This document shows positions 48,590 through 61,445 of a stretch of 64,000 nt of DNA, piece by piece. The notes beneath the pieces were generated by a model. The model had not been told where the DNA came from. It did no database searches and saw only the letters and a list, made by a program, of their open reading frames with translations. A program made the position numbers and the translations under genes. Position 1 is the first letter of the stretch, and every line of letters begins with the position of its first letter. This DNA is from Ancistrus triradiatus (taxonomy: Eukaryota; Chordata; Actinopteri; Siluriformes; Loricariidae). The stretch spans positions 1 to 64,000 of the forward strand of contig JAJAGP010003230.1 in NCBI GenBank assembly GCA_025084515.1, read 5' to 3'.

Positions 48590-48910
48590 TGAGTATCTCG
48601 AAGCAGACCCCAAATCTTTATGGCCAGACGACTGGGTTTGAAACAGCACAGCTTATTGAGTGCTCCCAAGTGTACTGAGTACCTACCGAAAGTGGTCCAA
48701 TGAGGGACAAAACACTAATCGGTGGCCAGGTGTTAAGAACCCAAGCCTCATCGATGCATGACACAAGGGCTACTGTGGCACAAGTCACAGATTTTTTTGC
48801 ACTGGTTCCTAGAGGAATGTGTCACAACATATGGTGTATCGTGCTCTGCTTTGACACATGCCACCTACCTAAACAGCAATGTAGACAAGTTCCGCCTATA
48901 ACGTTTTAAA
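48590..48910 (+). mobile_element. Tc1/mariner fragment (family D), internally deleted
   Basis: It matches, from memory, the first third of a common fish Tc1 family (GTATCTCGAAGCAGACCCC; GGGCTACTGTGGCACAAGTC). Near 48840 it jumps to CTTTGACACATGCCACCTAC, a motif from much further along the element. Confidence 0.55.
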
Positions 48911-49149
48911 TCAGTGCACAATTGGTAAATATTCACAACACCCACATATTAGTGTGAGGCAGAGAAAGAGAGCATTTGCATTGCAACGGAAGTGTATTTT
49001 ACAACTTCACAGAGTGCTACTTTACACTAATATGTGCACCAATAGTACAAAAACTACAGCCGTTAACACAAGTTTGTTTGAACACACAATCACAGGGTCA
49101 CTGCAATAGACAAAGACAGTGCTCGCACAGACACACACACAGCGCTTAC

Positions 49150-50213
49150 ATCTCAAACTGTCTTACTTCTCAGAAATCTCCTTTCCATGAGCAAATAGAA
49201 GCTCAGAAAAGAGTTTTTCATGCTCATCACGCTGGAAAAAGGTTACAAAATGAGTCGGATAGGTTGTGTACAAATGGAGAAAATTCAAGATCATTATTAC
49301 CCTCCCAGGATTGGTTGACCAACAAAGATCATTCCAAGAGCAAGGCATAATTAAAGGCCTATCTAACGCTAGCTAATGTTAATCTTCATGAGTCCACCAT
49401 CAGGAGAATACTGAATTAAAGGGCTGCAAGGAAAAACCAATGATCTCCAAAAAGAACATTGTTATATGCAGTTTGCAAAATTGCATGTAGACAGGTCAGA
49501 CGGCTATAAGAAAAGTGGATGGATGAGACTAAAAGAGAAATTACTGGTTTAAATGAGAAGCATTATGTCTAGAGGAAAACACTGCATTCTGGCATAAGAA
49601 GCTTCTGTGAAACATGAGGGTGGCAGTATAATGGTTCGGGCCAATTGTTCCAACTGGGCCATCACTGATGGAACAATGAATTCTGAATGATACCTGCAAA
49701 TTCTAGGAAAATCCAATTACTCTTTGTCGAATTACATCTGTTCATGAGCTGAACCTCAAAAGAACATGGGTCATGCAGCAACCCTAAGCACACAAGTCCT
49801 TCTAACAAATAATTGTTAACAATGAAGTTAATGTTTTGGAATGTTAGATTCATGACCTTATTCTGGAAGGACATGACGTGATGTGAGGAAACCCACCAAC
49901 ATCCCAGAGTTGAAGTTGTTTTTGTATGGCAGAATGGGCTAAAATTCTCCCAAACTGATGAGCTGGTCGGATCATCAGGTACTGGAAATGTTTAGTTGCA
50001 GTTAATTGCTGTACAAGGGGGTCACATCAGATACTGAAAGCAAAAGTTCACATACAATAAATAAATGACCATATCGATCTTTAGTACTTTTGTCTCATTT
50101 GTTTAACTGGGTTCTCTATCTAATTCTAGGACCTGTGTGAAAGTCTAATGATGTGCTAGTTCATATTTACGCAGAAATATAGAAAATCCTAAGGGATTCG
50201 CAAACTTTCATGT
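49150..50213 (+). mobile_element. Tc1 family B, decayed copy in prr35 intron 1
   Basis: It follows the 16009-17214 copy over its length, with helix-turn-helix debris near 49200-49350, TGAAACATGAGGGTGGCAG at about 49611, and the right end near 50213. Terminal bases and frame are eroded. Confidence 0.7.
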
Positions 50214-52079
50214 ACACATGCATATCACATTTACCACTATCAAATCATAAAGCTTGCAATACATATAACATTATGAAAATTGCTTTCTTTCCCTCTGTGC
50301 ATTTGTTCCAACAAATTACTATCTAACAATAAGCTATCAACCACAGTTTATACAAAAGTTTCAGAATGATAGTACAAATACAGCCCTGTTGTACCTAATG
50401 TGAAACACCAACCTTATTTAAAAATAACAAAGGCCTACACTTCAGTGATAACCTCATTTCAATTATTCCATGCAAATCCCCTGTGATTCCGAGGCTGGCT
50501 CCCGTACACTCAGGTTCTGAGCTACAAAAATGTAAAAATGTTCGGAGTCTCTGGTTTAAACAGTTACCAAGTCAGAGGTTCAGTCAGAGCCTCTGTGTAA
50601 AACTGAATGAAAATATCTTGACATCAGAACAATAATCAGCATAAGAAATAACAAAAAAACTATTTTTTAACTGTGGAGGAAATGAGCAACTACAGAAATA
50701 TCAGAATGAGATATGGAAAACTGCAGGTTCCGCAAGGATGATCAATAGTCCATGGGTCACGACCATAACTGGATCAAAGTGTATGGCTTCAGAGACCGTT
50801 TTATAACAGGAATTTAGCAAAGGATCAAATGTAAATGTGGTAGAAACTGAGAGGCATGTCTACATAGAATGATACGTACTTTCAGTTTTGAAAAGGTAGA
50901 GTTCATGTAAAAACATTATTTTATTAATGTTAGTTAGCCTACAGTAGGCAGTGTTCTGAAGCCATTGCTCAGATAAAGCAGGAATAACTACATAACTCAC
51001 TGCAAAACTGCTAAAACATTACTATGCTAAAACAATTAATTTTATACAGAACTTTATCATTTCAAAATTTTCAATTTGTTATTGACAAAGTTTATGTAAT
51101 ATTTTTACCCCATTGGGTTTAAATTAGAATACCTCCAATGTAACTATAATTATTTTACTATGGAGACTCAATAAATTGAGATTCTTTTTCTCAGGTGTGA
51201 CATCATCGGCAAACACGGTAACACACAGAAATACTCACACTTGGCATTACTGGAGAATTTCTTTAGGGAGAAAGATAGACAATTAATTAAAAAAATACAA
51301 GGGAGTGTTTGTTTATTTGCCTTTTTTTGTGAACGTGTGCTGCCAGTGATAAAGAAGGGAGGAAGGGAAAAGACATCAGATTTCATACATTATGTGTCTA
51401 TTTCATGTCTTTTCTCTTACACTGTTTGTCCCTCTGTCTGTTTAAAAACACTATAAAATGAAACGCCTCAAGCGATGGCCTGATTTTAACCACTCTTATG
51501 ATTCAATGCTGCTATTACAATCTAATCAATATATAGTTTAGTGTGTGTTTGTGTGTGTGAGAGACAGAGATAGAGTGACCTCTACATTCTGGATCTTTTT
51601 GATAAAAACACGAATGTGCTACATTAAAATAAAAGCAACATGATGAACAAACACGTGGGTACATGCATGTGTGTACACACACGCGCACAAAGACACACAA
51701 ACAAACGAATGGTGTTTCAGGACAGAAGATTATACACTGGCAGCTGAATGGAATTGCTCATTTTTTGTCACACTGATTAATATATAACTAAATGTATAAA
51801 ATTTGCAATGAAGAAAAAAAAAAAGCTCATCAGTGGCTAATCTGTATGTATTCATTCATTCTCTAGCTATTTCTGACCAGAATGCCTTCTCTCTTGTTGT
51901 GTATTCATCATTCTTCCAGGAAACTTGGAAACTAATCCTGACAATTTAATCCTAATGATTCACCAAAAAAGATCAACAGAACATCAACATGAATCAACAA
52001 GAATATAATCTAATTAACTAAATTATAGATGGGTGGATAGACGAATGAACAGATGGATGGACAAAGGCTTGGTTGGACA
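50214..52079. other. No coding exon seen; intron 1 of prr35, AT-rich
   Basis: No conserved protein or repeat terminus was recognised. Frames near 51170-51460 are chance. Confidence 0.4.
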
Positions 52080-52772
52080 GACGTGCAGAGATGCCCTGTC
52101 CCGGATGCAGCAAAACAGGCCCAAACCATGATACCATCACCCCCACATTTCACAGATGGGCTTCTTATGCTGGAATTCAGTGTTTCCTTCCTTAGTACAT
52201 AATGCTTATCTTTTAAAGCAAAATTTATATTTTGGTTTCATCCATTCACAAAACATTTTCCAAAAGTCTTCTGACTTGACCATGTGATCTTTACTTAACT
52301 GCAGATGGGCAGCAATGTTATTTTTGGAGAGCAGTGGCTTTCTACTTGTAGACTTGCAAGGCATGCCATTGTTGTTCAGTGTTCTCCTGATGGTGGACTC
52401 ATGCATTAGCCATTTTCTGAGGCCCTCAGAAATCTCCTTTGTTTGTACCAAGATGTACTTCCACAGACATCAAACTTCAATTGATTCCTGTTCTTTAAAT
52501 TCAACAGGGTGCCCCCTCACACCTGATTGTTATCCCATTGATTGAAAGCACCTGACTAATTTCACATTCAAATTAACTGCTAATCCTAGAGGTTTGTATC
52601 ATTATGCCACTCACATGTGTAATGTTGGATCATTGTATAAAATAAATAAATGGCCAGGTATATATAATGTATTTGTTTGTGTTCACTTTGTCTGTTTCTA
52701 GAATGATGCTTTAGGTCATATTTATGCAGGAATACAGAAAAATCAAAAGGCTTCTCAAACTTTAAAGCACTG
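52080..52772 (-). mobile_element. Tc1 family B fragment in prr35 intron 1
   Basis: The minus-strand transposase N-terminal relic ends near 52451 (MVQTKEISEGLRKW; ESTIRRTLNNNGMP). The right-end sequence of the family runs to about 52772. The other half, including the catalytic C-terminus, is missing. Confidence 0.7.
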
Positions 52773-54096
52773 TTCAACCACTGTTTACATAAAGTCCTGA
52801 TTTAGCATCTCAAAAGAAAAAGTTACACTAGTGTCACTGAACAGTGACAGTTGCAGTATTGACATATTTTAGTGACTGGGCAAAATAATGCACTCTGTAA
52901 GCTGTTAGAATGTTCATGTGTTCACCACTATTAAATCAATTTAATCAAATTATTTTTGCATTCTGTTGACAGATACTTTTGTGTTATGTATGTGGAGGGT
53001 AACCCCTGAGTGTTTTAAGGTATGTTCAGACTACGTATCACTGTAAAACAGTACCAACCAGCAAAAAGCATTAAGAGCTCATGTAGAACACACATATGTA
53101 CATGTATTTGCACACATGGATAGAGGAAAGAGCAGATGGATGGACAGTCAAAAGGTTGACTAGACTGATGCTTGTGTGGATGAATAGCTGATCTACTGAG
53201 AGCTTGAATTAAAACAAACTGGTCATTGGTGAAAGCAACATCCAAAATGGTTATGTTTTATTTCTTTAATTTACTTTAGAGTGTATTCTAATCCTGAAAT
53301 GCAATTCGCTTTTGGAAAGAAATATCAATATATGTAATATTTGTATTTTTTTATATGAGAAATTACTCTACATTTTAAACTGAAAGGTAAACACACTGTT
53401 TCAACATATTTGTTGGTAAATGAACTGGTTTACAGAAAAAAAAAAAAGATTTCACATTGCAATTCTAAAAAACAGTCAGATTAAATTATATTTACAGATT
53501 ACAGTACTTTAAAAAGTTATTTTCATGTGTGGCCAATTTATAGAAATGCAAGTCACAATGCTAAACCATTTTGTGTAAACTAAACCAATTAATGTATTAG
53601 AAACAACCTTTCACACATTACCCTAGGGCCATTTACATGTGTAAAATGTGGAAATATGTTAAAAATGCATAATATTATAAATAAAATCTCAGAATTCATT
53701 TACTTTAATTACAGTCAAGACAGGCTCCAGTGTTGAAAAATAACAATCAACAACAAAAGAATAATTATTACATTATTATAGTACACTGTACAAAATGATC
53801 AACAGTAGTAATAATATTTAAATATTTCTGTAATCATAGCTATAGCCATACTCATAATATTCATTAATTATTTAATTATTTTGTCAGGTAGTTTCTGTAA
53901 AATATCCTAGTTTTGAATTATTTCGGTAGCTGAACTGCCAAGTTAAAAAGGACTGCGTCGTACACTTCAGACTTTGAAATGACACAGTATGAAAAACAAA
54001 CCCAAAACTAAACAAAAAGTCTGAGATACAAAAACAAACTTACTTTAGAACTGAATATGATATAAAGCTGAATACAGCTAACTTTTCCTCACATAC

Positions 54097-54480
54097 CTGT
54101 TTACTGGCGGACAGCAGCGGAGAGCAGCGGGTGTGTGTGTGCGCGCGTGCAGGTCGCGTGCCGGTACTGAAGAGAACAGCGCAACCGTTTGAGAGAGCGC
54201 GCGCGTTTGGTGGGGTGAGTGTGTCGGGCTGAATGAGAGAATGATGGAGGGGGAGAGATGGAGACAGAGACACACACAGATAGAGAAGTATATATGTATA
54301 CTGACTCGGAGCAATGCCTTGGGGCAGTACAATCGTGAAACTGCCCCTCCCGCACTCGCGCTGTCATATGCGGTTTCTAGCTTGCAGCTAAGCTACAGTA
54401 ACGACAGTAACGACTTCTCCACTGCGGGCTACACCGAGCCGCCTGCTCTAATTGGGCCGCTGAGCTACTTTTATAGTCAC
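54097..54480 (-). promoter_or_regulatory. prr35: Probable prr35 non-coding exon 1 and CpG-rich TATA promoter
   Basis: On the minus strand a strong donor, AACAG|GTATGTGAG, sits at 54097/54096. It follows a GC- and CpG-rich tract (about 54100-54640). Two TATAAAAG boxes, at 54475-54468 and 54496-54489, point leftward and would start transcription near 54440-54460. The first coding exon (46522) has an acceptor in front of its ATG, so an upstream non-coding exon is required; this is the only good candidate seen. The resulting intron would be about 7.6 kb. The link is inferred, not shown by transcript evidence. Confidence 0.5.
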
Positions 54481-54904
54481 ACCAGAAACTTTTATAGTAC
54501 TTCAACACCGCGCAACTAGTAAGAGCAAACTCCTGTTCTCCATTGTTTCTCTCTCAAACTTCCAGTGACACCTTTGTAAATGATTCGCTAGATTCCTGTG
54601 CCCAAAACGCGGCTCACCGAGATCGATCTATTGATTCGTTTTCAACTGAACCAGAGGAATCGACTCTCAAACAACTTACAGGAGTGTTGTTTTTTCTTTT
54701 ATGAAAACACTAGATGCTACAGACGACTCAAGAGGGCACCAGATCCATGGTTGCTCCATGGTTAATGATAGAAGGTTGTAAGTTCAGCTCGTGGTTCTTG
54801 CAACCTGCCTCTGTTGGGTACTTGTTCCTCAGGTCACTCTGTAAAGCAGGGACTGACTGGCAACACCAAACGAAGGCCAGGAATTTGCTGTCCAGCTGCC
54901 CCAG

Positions 54905-54906
<2 letters not shown>

Positions 54907-54958
<52 letters not shown>
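54907..54958. repeat. AT microsatellite
   Basis: A pure AT run of about 52 bp, immediately followed by a 15-bp inverted pair (GCCTAACACTAATTA at 54960 and TAATTAGTGTTAGGC ending 55011). Confidence 0.95.
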
Positions 54959-54960
<2 letters not shown>

Positions 54961-55161
54961 CCTAACACTAATTAACAAATAAATGTATTAATATGTTAAT
55001 TAGTGTTAGGCGATTTGTAAGGTTTTCTCCCAATTTTTGTATTTATACAACAGAAGGCAAAGATTCAATATTGAAGTAATGGAGTGATTGTCTGGGACCT
55101 AATTTGACTTAACAGCCAAATATAGCAGATTAAATTAAATTAGATTTGACTTAATAGCCAT

Positions 55162-55349
55162 GTTACATTTACATCATTTAGCAGACGCCCTTATCCAGAG
55201 TGACTTACAATTGATACAGTCTTACAATCTAAGAAATTGTGGGTAAAGGGTCTTGCTCAAGGAGCCAACAGTGGCAGCTTGGCAGAGATGGGATTTGAAC
55301 CCTGGACCTTCGGGTCCAGAGTCCAGTACCTTAAACGCTAGGCTACCAG
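55162..55349 (-). mobile_element. SINE-like 190-bp dispersed repeat, second full copy
   Basis: It is nearly identical in layout to 26939-27122. The minus-strand A box is GGTAGCCTAGCG and the B box GGGTTCAAATCC. Confidence 0.7.
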
Positions 55350-55917
55350 TTTGCCTGTTTGTTTAGACTGTAGAGTGAGTAATTGCACTCTTAGTGTCAG
55401 CAAATATTTTTTATTGCTGAACTGGCTTTCAGATATTGTATGTCACATAGGTTGTAACATAAAAGAGAACTGATGCATGGTCTAGAAGAAAATTGATATG
55501 ATATTATTAGGATAAATGTGTTGCTTACCAATGAATTGATAAGGCCTACTTCTATGTTATTAATTTTTCTCTAGCCTGTTGCTTAATAATATTCAATAAA
55601 CCCTATATCAGATTCAGTCAGTCTAATTGGAACATCATGTAATATAAACATATTACTTGAACAACAACAACAACAACAACATACTATATCCGCCTCAGTG
55701 AACGCCTGGGGTAAAAGGAATGCACTGTGTCTGAAATAGTGTGTCCTGGATAGTGCACTATTTAGGGTGGTCGCCATTTTATAGTACTGTCTGAATTCTC
55801 AGTGAACAATCATATTCCCTACTAGTGCACAATATTATGACCCATAATGCACTGTAATTTTAGTGTACATCTGGTGCACACTGCTTTTACATAGCTATCG
55901 CATATGCATAGCGATTC

Positions 55918-55964
55918 TTTCTTTTTCTTCTTCTTCTTCTTCCTCTTCTTCCTCTTCTTCTTCT
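55918..55964. repeat. TTC/TCC microsatellite (polypyrimidine)
   Basis: About 45 bp of pure pyrimidine triplets. A smaller CAA run lies at 55661-55681. Confidence 0.9.
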
Positions 55965-56049
55965 AATGTAAATGGTGATTGTCATAGCTATTATTACTGG
56001 GATGGAGTGTGATTCATCTTTGATAGGAATTTGTAACTATATAATGGAG

Positions 56050-56195
56050 CAGCAATGGTGACTCAGAGGATAGTACTATCAGCATAAATGTTCTGTGTTC
56101 AATCTCAAATGGAGTGGTCTGCATGTCTGTGTCTGCATGGGTTTACTCTGGGTACTCCAGTTTCCTCCAAAGACATGCTTTAGCTGAATTAATTA
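56050..56195 (+). mobile_element. SINE, 5' part, split by a Tc1 element
   Basis: It contains a decayed tRNA head (ATGGTGACTCAGAGGATAG), a B-box-like GTGTTCAATCTC and the body to AAAGACATGCTTTAGC. It breaks off at the TA where a family A Tc1 begins and resumes at 57764. Confidence 0.75.
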
Positions 56196-57761
56196 CAGTG
56201 GAGCAAAAAAGTATTTAGTCAGCCACTGATTGTGCAAGTTCTCCCTCTTAGAAAGATGAGAGAGGTCTGTAATTTTCATCATGGGTACACTTCAACTGTG
56301 AGAGACAAAATGAGAAAACAATCCAGGAAATCACAATGTAGGATTTTTAAATAATTTAATTGTAAATGATGGTGGAAAATAAGTATTTGGTCAGTAACAA
56401 AGGTTCGACTCAATACTTTGTTACATAACTTTTGAGGTCAAACGTTTCCTGTAAGTCTTCACCAGGTTTGCACACACTGTAGCTGGTATTTTGGCCCATT
56501 TCTCCATGCAGATCTCCTCTAGAGCAGTGATGTTTTGGGGCTGTCGCTGGTCAACACGGACTTTCAACTAGCTCCACCACTTTCCTATGGGGTTGAGGTC
56601 TGGAGACTGGCTAGGCCACTCCAGGGCCTTTTTACGGAGACACTACTTCCTTGCCCAAGCGGTGTGTTTGGGATCATTGTCATGCTGGAAGATCCAGCCA
56701 TGTTCCATCTTTAGTGGTCTCACTGATAGAAGGAGGTTGTGGTTTAAAATCTCACGATACATAGCCCATTCATTCCTCCCTTAACACGGATCAGTCGTCC
56801 TGTCCCCTTTGCAGAAAAACGGCCCCAAAGCATGATGTTTCCACCCCCATGCTTCACAGTAGGTATGGTGTTCTTGGGATGCAACTCAGCATTCTTCTAT
56901 CTTCAAACATGACGAGTTGTGTTTTTACCAAAAACGTCTATGAACACATGATATTCTCCCAGTCCTCTTTAAGATCATCCATATGCTCTCTGGCAAACTT
57001 CAGACGGGCCTGGACATGTACTGGCTTAAGCAGGGGGACACGCCTGGCACTGCAGGATCTGAGTCCCTCTCAGCGTAGTGTGTTACTGATGGTAGTCTTT
57101 GTTACTTTGGTCCTAGCTCTCTGCAGGTCATTCATCAGGTGCCTCCGTGTAGTTCTGGAATTTTTGCTCACCATTCTCATGATCATTTTGACCCCAAGGG
57201 ATGAGATCTTGCGCGGGGCCCCAGATCGAGGGAGATTATCAATGGTCTTGTATGTCTTCCATTTTCTTACAGTTGCTCCCACAGTTGATTTATTCACACC
57301 AACCTGCTTGCCTATTGTAGATTCACTCTTCCCAGCCTGGTGCAGGTCTACAACTTTCTTCCAGTTGTCCTTCGACAGCTCTTTGGTCTTGGCCATGGTT
57401 GAGTTTGGAGTCTGACTGTTTGAGGCTGTGGACAGGTGTCTTTTATACAGATAACAAGGTCAAACAGGTGCCATTAATACAGGTAACAAGTGGAGGACAG
57501 AAGAGCTTCCTAAATAAGAAGTTACAGGTCTGTGAGAGCCAGAAATCTTGCTTGTTTGTGGGTGATCAAATACTTATTTTCCACCATGATTTACAATTAA
57601 ATTCTTTAATAATCCTATAATGTGATTTCTTGGATTTTTTTTCTCATTTTGTCTCTCATAGTTGAAGTGTACCGATGATGAAAATTATAGACCTTTCTCA
57701 TCTTTCTAAGTAGGAGAACTTGCACAATCAGTGGCTGACTAAATACTTTTTTGCCCCACTG
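56196..57761 (-). mobile_element. Tc1 family A copy, near full length (1566 bp), inserted in a SINE
   Basis: Both termini (CAGTGGAGCAAAAAAG and CCCCACTG) are flanked by TA. The minus-strand transposase starts at 57396 (MAKTKELSKDNWKK), with the DNA-binding domain open to 57070. The rest, to about 56440, is scattered over frames by small indels. The length suggests a full element is about 1.6 kb. Confidence 0.9.
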
Positions 57762-57763
57762 TA

Positions 57764-57890
57764 TGTCAAAGTGGCCCTAGTGTGTGAATGTGTGTATGAG
57801 TGTATTGAGTGTGCAGGTGTGTGCTCTACGATGGACTGGCGACCTGTCCGGCTCACCCGTGACCCTATAAAGGATTAAGCATATAAGAAA
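57764..57890 (+). mobile_element. SINE, 3' part, continuation after the Tc1 insertion
   Basis: The sequence (GTGGCCCTAGTGTGTGAATG, then ACGATGGACTGGCGACC) continues the body of the SINE interrupted at 56195, in the correct order and orientation. Confidence 0.75.
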
Positions 57891-57974
57891 GTGCATTAAT
57901 GTACTACACAACAAAAACTATATTTTATAGTAAATATAATTTACAAAACAATAAAAAATATATAATCGATTTAT

Positions 57975-58262
57975 CCATAGGTGTGAGTGGGTGTCCTGCT
58001 GTATTTAAACAACAGAAATCTATTAAAATCTGACCTTGTAACATGTTTGTTTAGGTGTATCATGTCATGAACAAAGGAGATTTCTGATAAACAGTTGTTG
58101 ATGCTTATCAGGTTGGAAAAGGTTACCAAACCATGTCTAAAGTGTTTGTACTCCACCAAACCACAATCAGACAGATTGTAAACAAATTGAGGAAATTCAA
58201 GACCATTGTTATCCTCCCTTGTCAGCCAACACATATCACTAAGACTTAAATTACACAAATCT
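57975..58262 (+). mobile_element. Tc1 family B internal fragment
   Basis: It matches the N-terminal coding part of family B (TTGATGCTTATCAGGTTGG, then GTTTGTACTCCACCAAACC). Both termini and the catalytic half are absent. Confidence 0.65.
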
Positions 58263-58539
58263 TAAATATACAATACCTTATTTAGTAAAAGAATCATTCT
58301 TGTGCTGCCCACCCAATAATCTAACTGCCAGTCCAAAGATGAAATCCTACTACTACCTCAGGTCATAACTCCTATAACTCTGATCTGAATTTTCTGATAT
58401 TAAAAATAGTGCTGTATATAAGAATAGTTTGATCATTGTATTGTAATGTCATTTCTCTTTAACAGCTTATATATATGTATACTGCTTTGTCTTATATATG
58501 AATGGGAAATGTCATGAAGGAAGAACTTTGATCTTCTGT

Positions 58540-58830
58540 ATACTCATTCACTTTCCATATTTGCGTAATCCATTTCAGGGTCACCAGGGGGGTCACCGCC
58601 TTACTGACAGCGCAGGACGTGAGGCTGGAACCACTTGTGTATAGGGCGCCAGTCCATCCCAGTGCGGCTGCAACCACACAAGCATAATCACTTTCTGACA
58701 ATGGGACACATTTTAGAGAGAGGAAACACACACAAGCAGGGGGAGAACATGAAAACTCCACAAGGCAGTGACCTGGAGCTGTGAAGTACCAGTGGTAGCC
58801 ACTGTGTCAAATGCCACCCCATCTTCTACA
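58540..58830 (-). mobile_element. Decayed SINE
   Basis: The minus-strand order is a weak head near 58800, a body with a GTTTCCTCTCTCTAAAATG-like segment, then GCGCCCTATACAC, and a GAAAGTGAATGAG tail near 58545. The protein-like frames here are antisense SINE. Confidence 0.55.
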
Positions 58831-58839
58831 GTATATAAT

Positions 58840-59085
58840 TTACTCAATACTTTGAGTAAATTTTTCAAAACTAGATCTGGAAGAGAAGAAACTGCTTGCA
58901 TAAACATGATTTGCATGAGTGTCAAAATAAAGGCTAAGGCTAAGGTCTCATGACAAATATCAACATTATACAACCTAGCAGTTAAGAGCTAGAATCAGTC
59001 TGAAGTCATACAGTCCAATTAAACACAAATTTAATTATTAGATTACAATCACCATATCGTCTTCATGTCTGATTGTGTTTCATTG

Positions 59086-59136
<51 letters not shown>

Positions 59137-60590
59137 TGAAGACTTAAGGGGAGATACCTCCCTAAAAAACAGTGTTTTTTGCTTTGCAAAAACTGTTTTG
59201 TTAAAAAAAGATGTCTATTGTAAATGTGGGAATAGGTTAACATTATAAAACTGTTCTATCAGTGTATTCTGGTGTTATCATTTTCTTTAAAAATCTGTGT
59301 CTAGTATAACATTTCTAGCCCATTGGAAAAAGACAACAATTCCCACAGGCTGCATCCAGCACTCCAGCCAGCTAAACTATACTTGTAAAATCATGTTGGC
59401 TAAAATGTAGCTCTAGTTCTGCGCGGTCTGACTTTCATGCATACAGTACAGGCCCCTATATCCTCTACAACCTACATTATTGATCGTTTTTAACACAAAC
59501 TAGCCACAAGAATCACTTAGCATCTCAAAGAAACCCACAGCTCCGCTGTCTCTCAGGAATTCGTTAATGTGTTTTATTACAGAATCTCAGGTCAAATGCT
59601 AGACATTTTGAAAGAGTTGCCAATATCCTGTCTTTATTCTGATAATGAAGTAAGCTATCTATATAGGAAATTATAGTTAGCCTGGATTTCATAAGGGCGT
59701 TTTCTGTGGGAGGTATAAAAAGTCACATATAGTTCCTGTATGCACCTAACAAAAGAGTTCAGATGACAAAAGGAACTTTCCTAAATGAAGTACAGTGATA
59801 GAACATAATTTGGTAGCATGCATTTAGTATATTGGATATTGTATTTTCATATTTACATCACACTCATTGGAGGACAGGAGTTACAATTACATCTATCTAG
59901 ATGTTTTATTCTTATAAAGCTGTAAAAAGCACTTTGGTTATACCACTGAATTATACTTGTTTAAATGTCCTGTTTATCTGAAAAACTTTAGCACCTTTGC
60001 TTTGTATGGCACAGCATGGTACACTTACAAATCAGTTATTTGGCCATTGTTTCCATTGCCAAGTGAATCGCTTCATACATTAAGACTTCATGTTGAATTT
60101 GATTACCCATCCTGTCTTGGTATCAAGAGTACTGGATATATTAAAAATATATATACAGTATATATTTTATATCATATATTATAGAAAATAATAATATTTG
60201 GATAAAACAATATGTTAATACATATATATATATATTATTTTCACTGAACTATGCAACAGAGCAAAACAGCAAGAAACTAAAGGTAGTTTAGTTAGTAAAC
60301 ATACTACCAGCCTACATAAATTTACATTCACTGTGCTCTTTATGAGGATCATCTGCACATCCACAGATTCATAAGTAATGTTCAAATAAACCACGTTGAA
60401 ATCATAACGGCGAAAAAATGTGATTTCAATGATTTTGACCATGCAGTGATTGTTTTTGCTGGTTGGATTGGTTTGACTATTTCTGTGACTGCACATTCCT
60501 TGGAGTTTTCACACACAACAATCTCTAGAGTTTAATTAGGCTGGTGCAAAAATAAAAAAAACCTACAGGCTACAGTGGACACAGGTTCAA
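58840..60590. other. No gene seen; AT-rich intergenic sequence
   Basis: A TA microsatellite lies at 59090-59133. No conserved coding stretch was recognised. Confidence 0.45.
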
Positions 60591-60593
60591 GTC

Positions 60594-61016
60594 AAGTCAA
60601 GTCAGATTTATTTATATAGCGCTTTTTACAATGGAGCATTGTCTCAAAAAAACCAAAACCTAAAACTGGACTAAACTGGACTAATGCTGGACATACACAT
60701 TGTTTGACCCAGCTGCCTTGTGTCAACAGTCAGGCTGGTAAAGAATGTTTGTATGGTGTGGGGAATGTTTTTCTTCTCTCCCACTCACACTCACAACTCT
60801 TCTCTTTCACCGGGTGGGGACTTGTTTAAAGACGTATTAATCCTCATATATCATTTCTCCGTTACGCTTTTTACAATGGAGCATTGTCTCAAAAACCAAA
60901 ACCTAAACTTGACTAAACTGGACCTAAATTGCTGAGACATACACAGTTGTTGACCCAGTCTGCCTTGTGTCAACAGTCAGGCTGGTAAAGATGTTGTAAT
61001 GGTGTGGGGAATGTTT
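60594..61016. repeat. Tandem duplication of a repeat/transposase junction
   Basis: A 151-bp unit at 60620-60770 recurs at 60865-61016 with small differences. Each unit joins a common fish repeat (CGCTTTTTACAATGGAGCAT) to a Tc1-like piece (GTCAACAGTCAGGCTGGTAA). About 94 bp separates the copies. Confidence 0.85.
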
Positions 61017-61445
61017 CCTCAATACACTCTGGGCTTGTTAATACCAATCAAACATTGCTTGAATACCATGGGCTATTTCAGTGTTGTTGCCCTTCATGTT
61101 CACAATTTGTTCACTAATGTCTACTTCCAGCATGATAATGCACCAAGTCACAGAAAAAAAAAAATTAACATGGTCTCCTCCATTTTGCATGGTCTCCCTA
61201 CTCGCACTTTTATTTTTACTGTGAATAATACACCTACCCACACTTAATTCACCTTTGGGATGTGGTAAAACAATATATTCACAGGATGAATGTGCGCCAG
61301 AAAGATCTGCGGGAATTGCATGACGCAATCATGTCAACATGGGCAGAATCTCAAACGAATGTTTCCAGTATCTAGTGAACTCCATGCCACGAAGGACTGA
61401 GGCTGTATTTGAGAACTATGGGAGGCTCTACCCTGTATTGTGACC
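60960..61445 (+). mobile_element. Tc1/mariner 3' part (family E), decayed
   Basis: Plus-strand catalytic relics: ATGGTGTGGGGAATGTTTC (M-V-W-G-M-F), CTTCCAGCATGATAATGCAC (F-Q-H-D-N-A, second Asp) at about 61124, CTTTGGGATGTGGTAAAAC (L-W-D-V-V) at about 61254, and a C-terminus near 61380-61440. The frame is broken and the segment between the Asp and Glu blocks is shortened. Confidence 0.7.
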
